64,000 nucleotides of DNA from CALAEC01 sp050692915 (lineage in GTDB: Bacteria; Actinomycetota; UBA4738; CALAEC01), in assembly GCA_050692915.1 (NCBI GenBank), contig JBOGVU010000003.1, positions 9,309 to 73,308 on the forward strand, in the 5' to 3' direction. The translations under genes and the position numbers were made by a program. Positions 63,439 to 64,000 of the stretch are shown piece after piece. The notes beneath the pieces were generated by a model. That model saw nothing but the letters and a program-made list of their open reading frames with translations, was not told where the DNA came from and did not search any database. How positions within the stretch are numbered: the stretch's first letter is position 1; each line of letters starts with the position of its first letter.

Positions 63439-64000
63439 GCCGGGGCCTCTGCGCCGCGCTGCTGCTTCTCGCAGCGTGCACGCGGGGCACATCCGGGCAG
63501 ACCGGAGATGGAGATCTGCCGGTGACCGGTCCGAACGAACGGTCCCCGTCCACGCCCATCCGGATCCCGATCGTCGCCACGGAGGGGGAGCTCGATCAGT
63601 CGTTCCTCGACGGGATGTCGCTCGCACAGGTCGAGGTGAACGAGGACCGTGGGATCGACGGTCGTCTCCTGGAGACCACGCTCGAGTTGGGCGGGGTCGC
63701 CGAGACCGGCGACCGCCTGCGGTCCGCGCTCGCACAGTCGCCGCCGGCCGTCCTCGTCGTCGGGCCGGCCGAGGCGGTGGTGGCAGCTCGCCCGGAGATC
63801 GAGGCCTCGCGGACCCCGGTGATCCTTCTCGGCGGCGACGCCTACACCGGCCGCGATCTGCACCGCTACCTGTTCCAGACGTCTGTCCCGTTCCGGTGGC
63901 AGGCCCGTGTCCTGGCCACGTACCTCCACGAGGATCGCGGATTCGATGTCGTGGACCTGCTCAGCGAAGGGCCGGACGCGTCCCTGGCGGAGGCGTTCGC
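63435..64000 (+). CDS. Substrate-binding lipoprotein (3' end cut by window)
   Basis: A lipoprotein with signal and lipobox MSRGLCAALLLLAAC (Cys15). The mature part reads like a periplasmic-binding-protein fold: a first strand (IRIPIVATEGELDQSFLDGM), AQVEVNEDRGIDGRLLETTL, VLVVGPAEAVVAARPEI and TPVILLGGD, similar to branched-chain amino-acid binding proteins. Only the first ~188 residues are in the window. Coupled to lysS by ATGA. Confidence 0.82.
   Translation, partial: MSRGLCAALLLLAACTRGTSGQTGDGDLPVTGPNERSPSTPIRIPIVATEGELDQSFLDGMSLAQVEVNEDRGIDGRLLETTLELGGVAETGDRLRSALAQSPPAVLVVGPAEAVVAARPEIEASRTPVILLGGDAYTGRDLHRYLFQTSVPFRWQARVLATYLHEDRGFDVVDLLSEGPDASLAEAF

Overview
The window is about 70% GC, with dense, mostly overlapping genes and frequent GTG/TTG starts. 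It looks like chromosomal DNA of an uncultured or little-studied actinobacterium (Actinomycetota). Support comes from gene orders also found in actinobacteria: padR-ino1; an OB-fold gene beside two TrkA genes and an APC permease; topA-tmk-holB; zinc metalloprotease-tilS-hpt-ftsH-folE; and folP-folB-folK-DUF2520-panC-coaX-lysS. A nickel superoxide dismutase fits too. No phage, transposon, IS or CRISPR was seen. No gene-free stretch exceeds 300 bases.

Layout. 1-7.7 kb: a PilT ATPase cut by the window edge, a small KGG-repeat protein, the Ni-SOD/SodX pair, and a reverse-strand cluster padR-ino1-MFS-decarboxylase. 7.9-18.3 kb: a surface-related block (AP-superfamily phosphodiesterase, flippase, zinc ribbon), a MrfA-type helicase with a SLOG protein, a Ca2+/cation exchanger, an LCP-family protein and a CPA2 antiporter. 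18.3-29.9 kb: an ion-homeostasis island with H+-pyrophosphatase, two TrkA proteins, two paralogous KimA-like permeases, an HD phosphohydrolase, and a KdpE/KdpD-like pair whose kinase lacks the normal N-terminal half. 29.9-43.9 kb: housekeeping genes (dedA, topA, an MFS-thymidylate kinase fusion, holB, tRNA-Thr, an L,D-transpeptidase, tilS, hpt, ftsH, folE).

43.9-56.3 kb holds genes that separate folE from the rest of the folate cluster: a second two-component system, a DM13 protein, a second CPA2 antiporter, a sugar-oxidation operon (glucose dehydrogenase, glucosidase, 6-phosphogluconate dehydrogenase), a cyclase-family hydrolase, and two tandem sigma/anti-sigma modules, one with a frameshifted sigma gene. 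56.4-64 kb returns to folP, folB, folK, panC, coaX and lysS, then a truncated substrate-binding lipoprotein.

The most interesting points are the potassium island with its repurposed KdpDE pair and repeated TTAC-n7-TTAC sites; a large composite repeat in front of the second two-component system; ftsH, whose Shine-Dalgarno points to an ACG codon; the frameshifted sigma gene; a decarboxylase lacking the usual catalytic cysteine; and a recurring pattern of -10-like hexamers 6-10 bases before start codons, suggesting widespread leaderless transcription.
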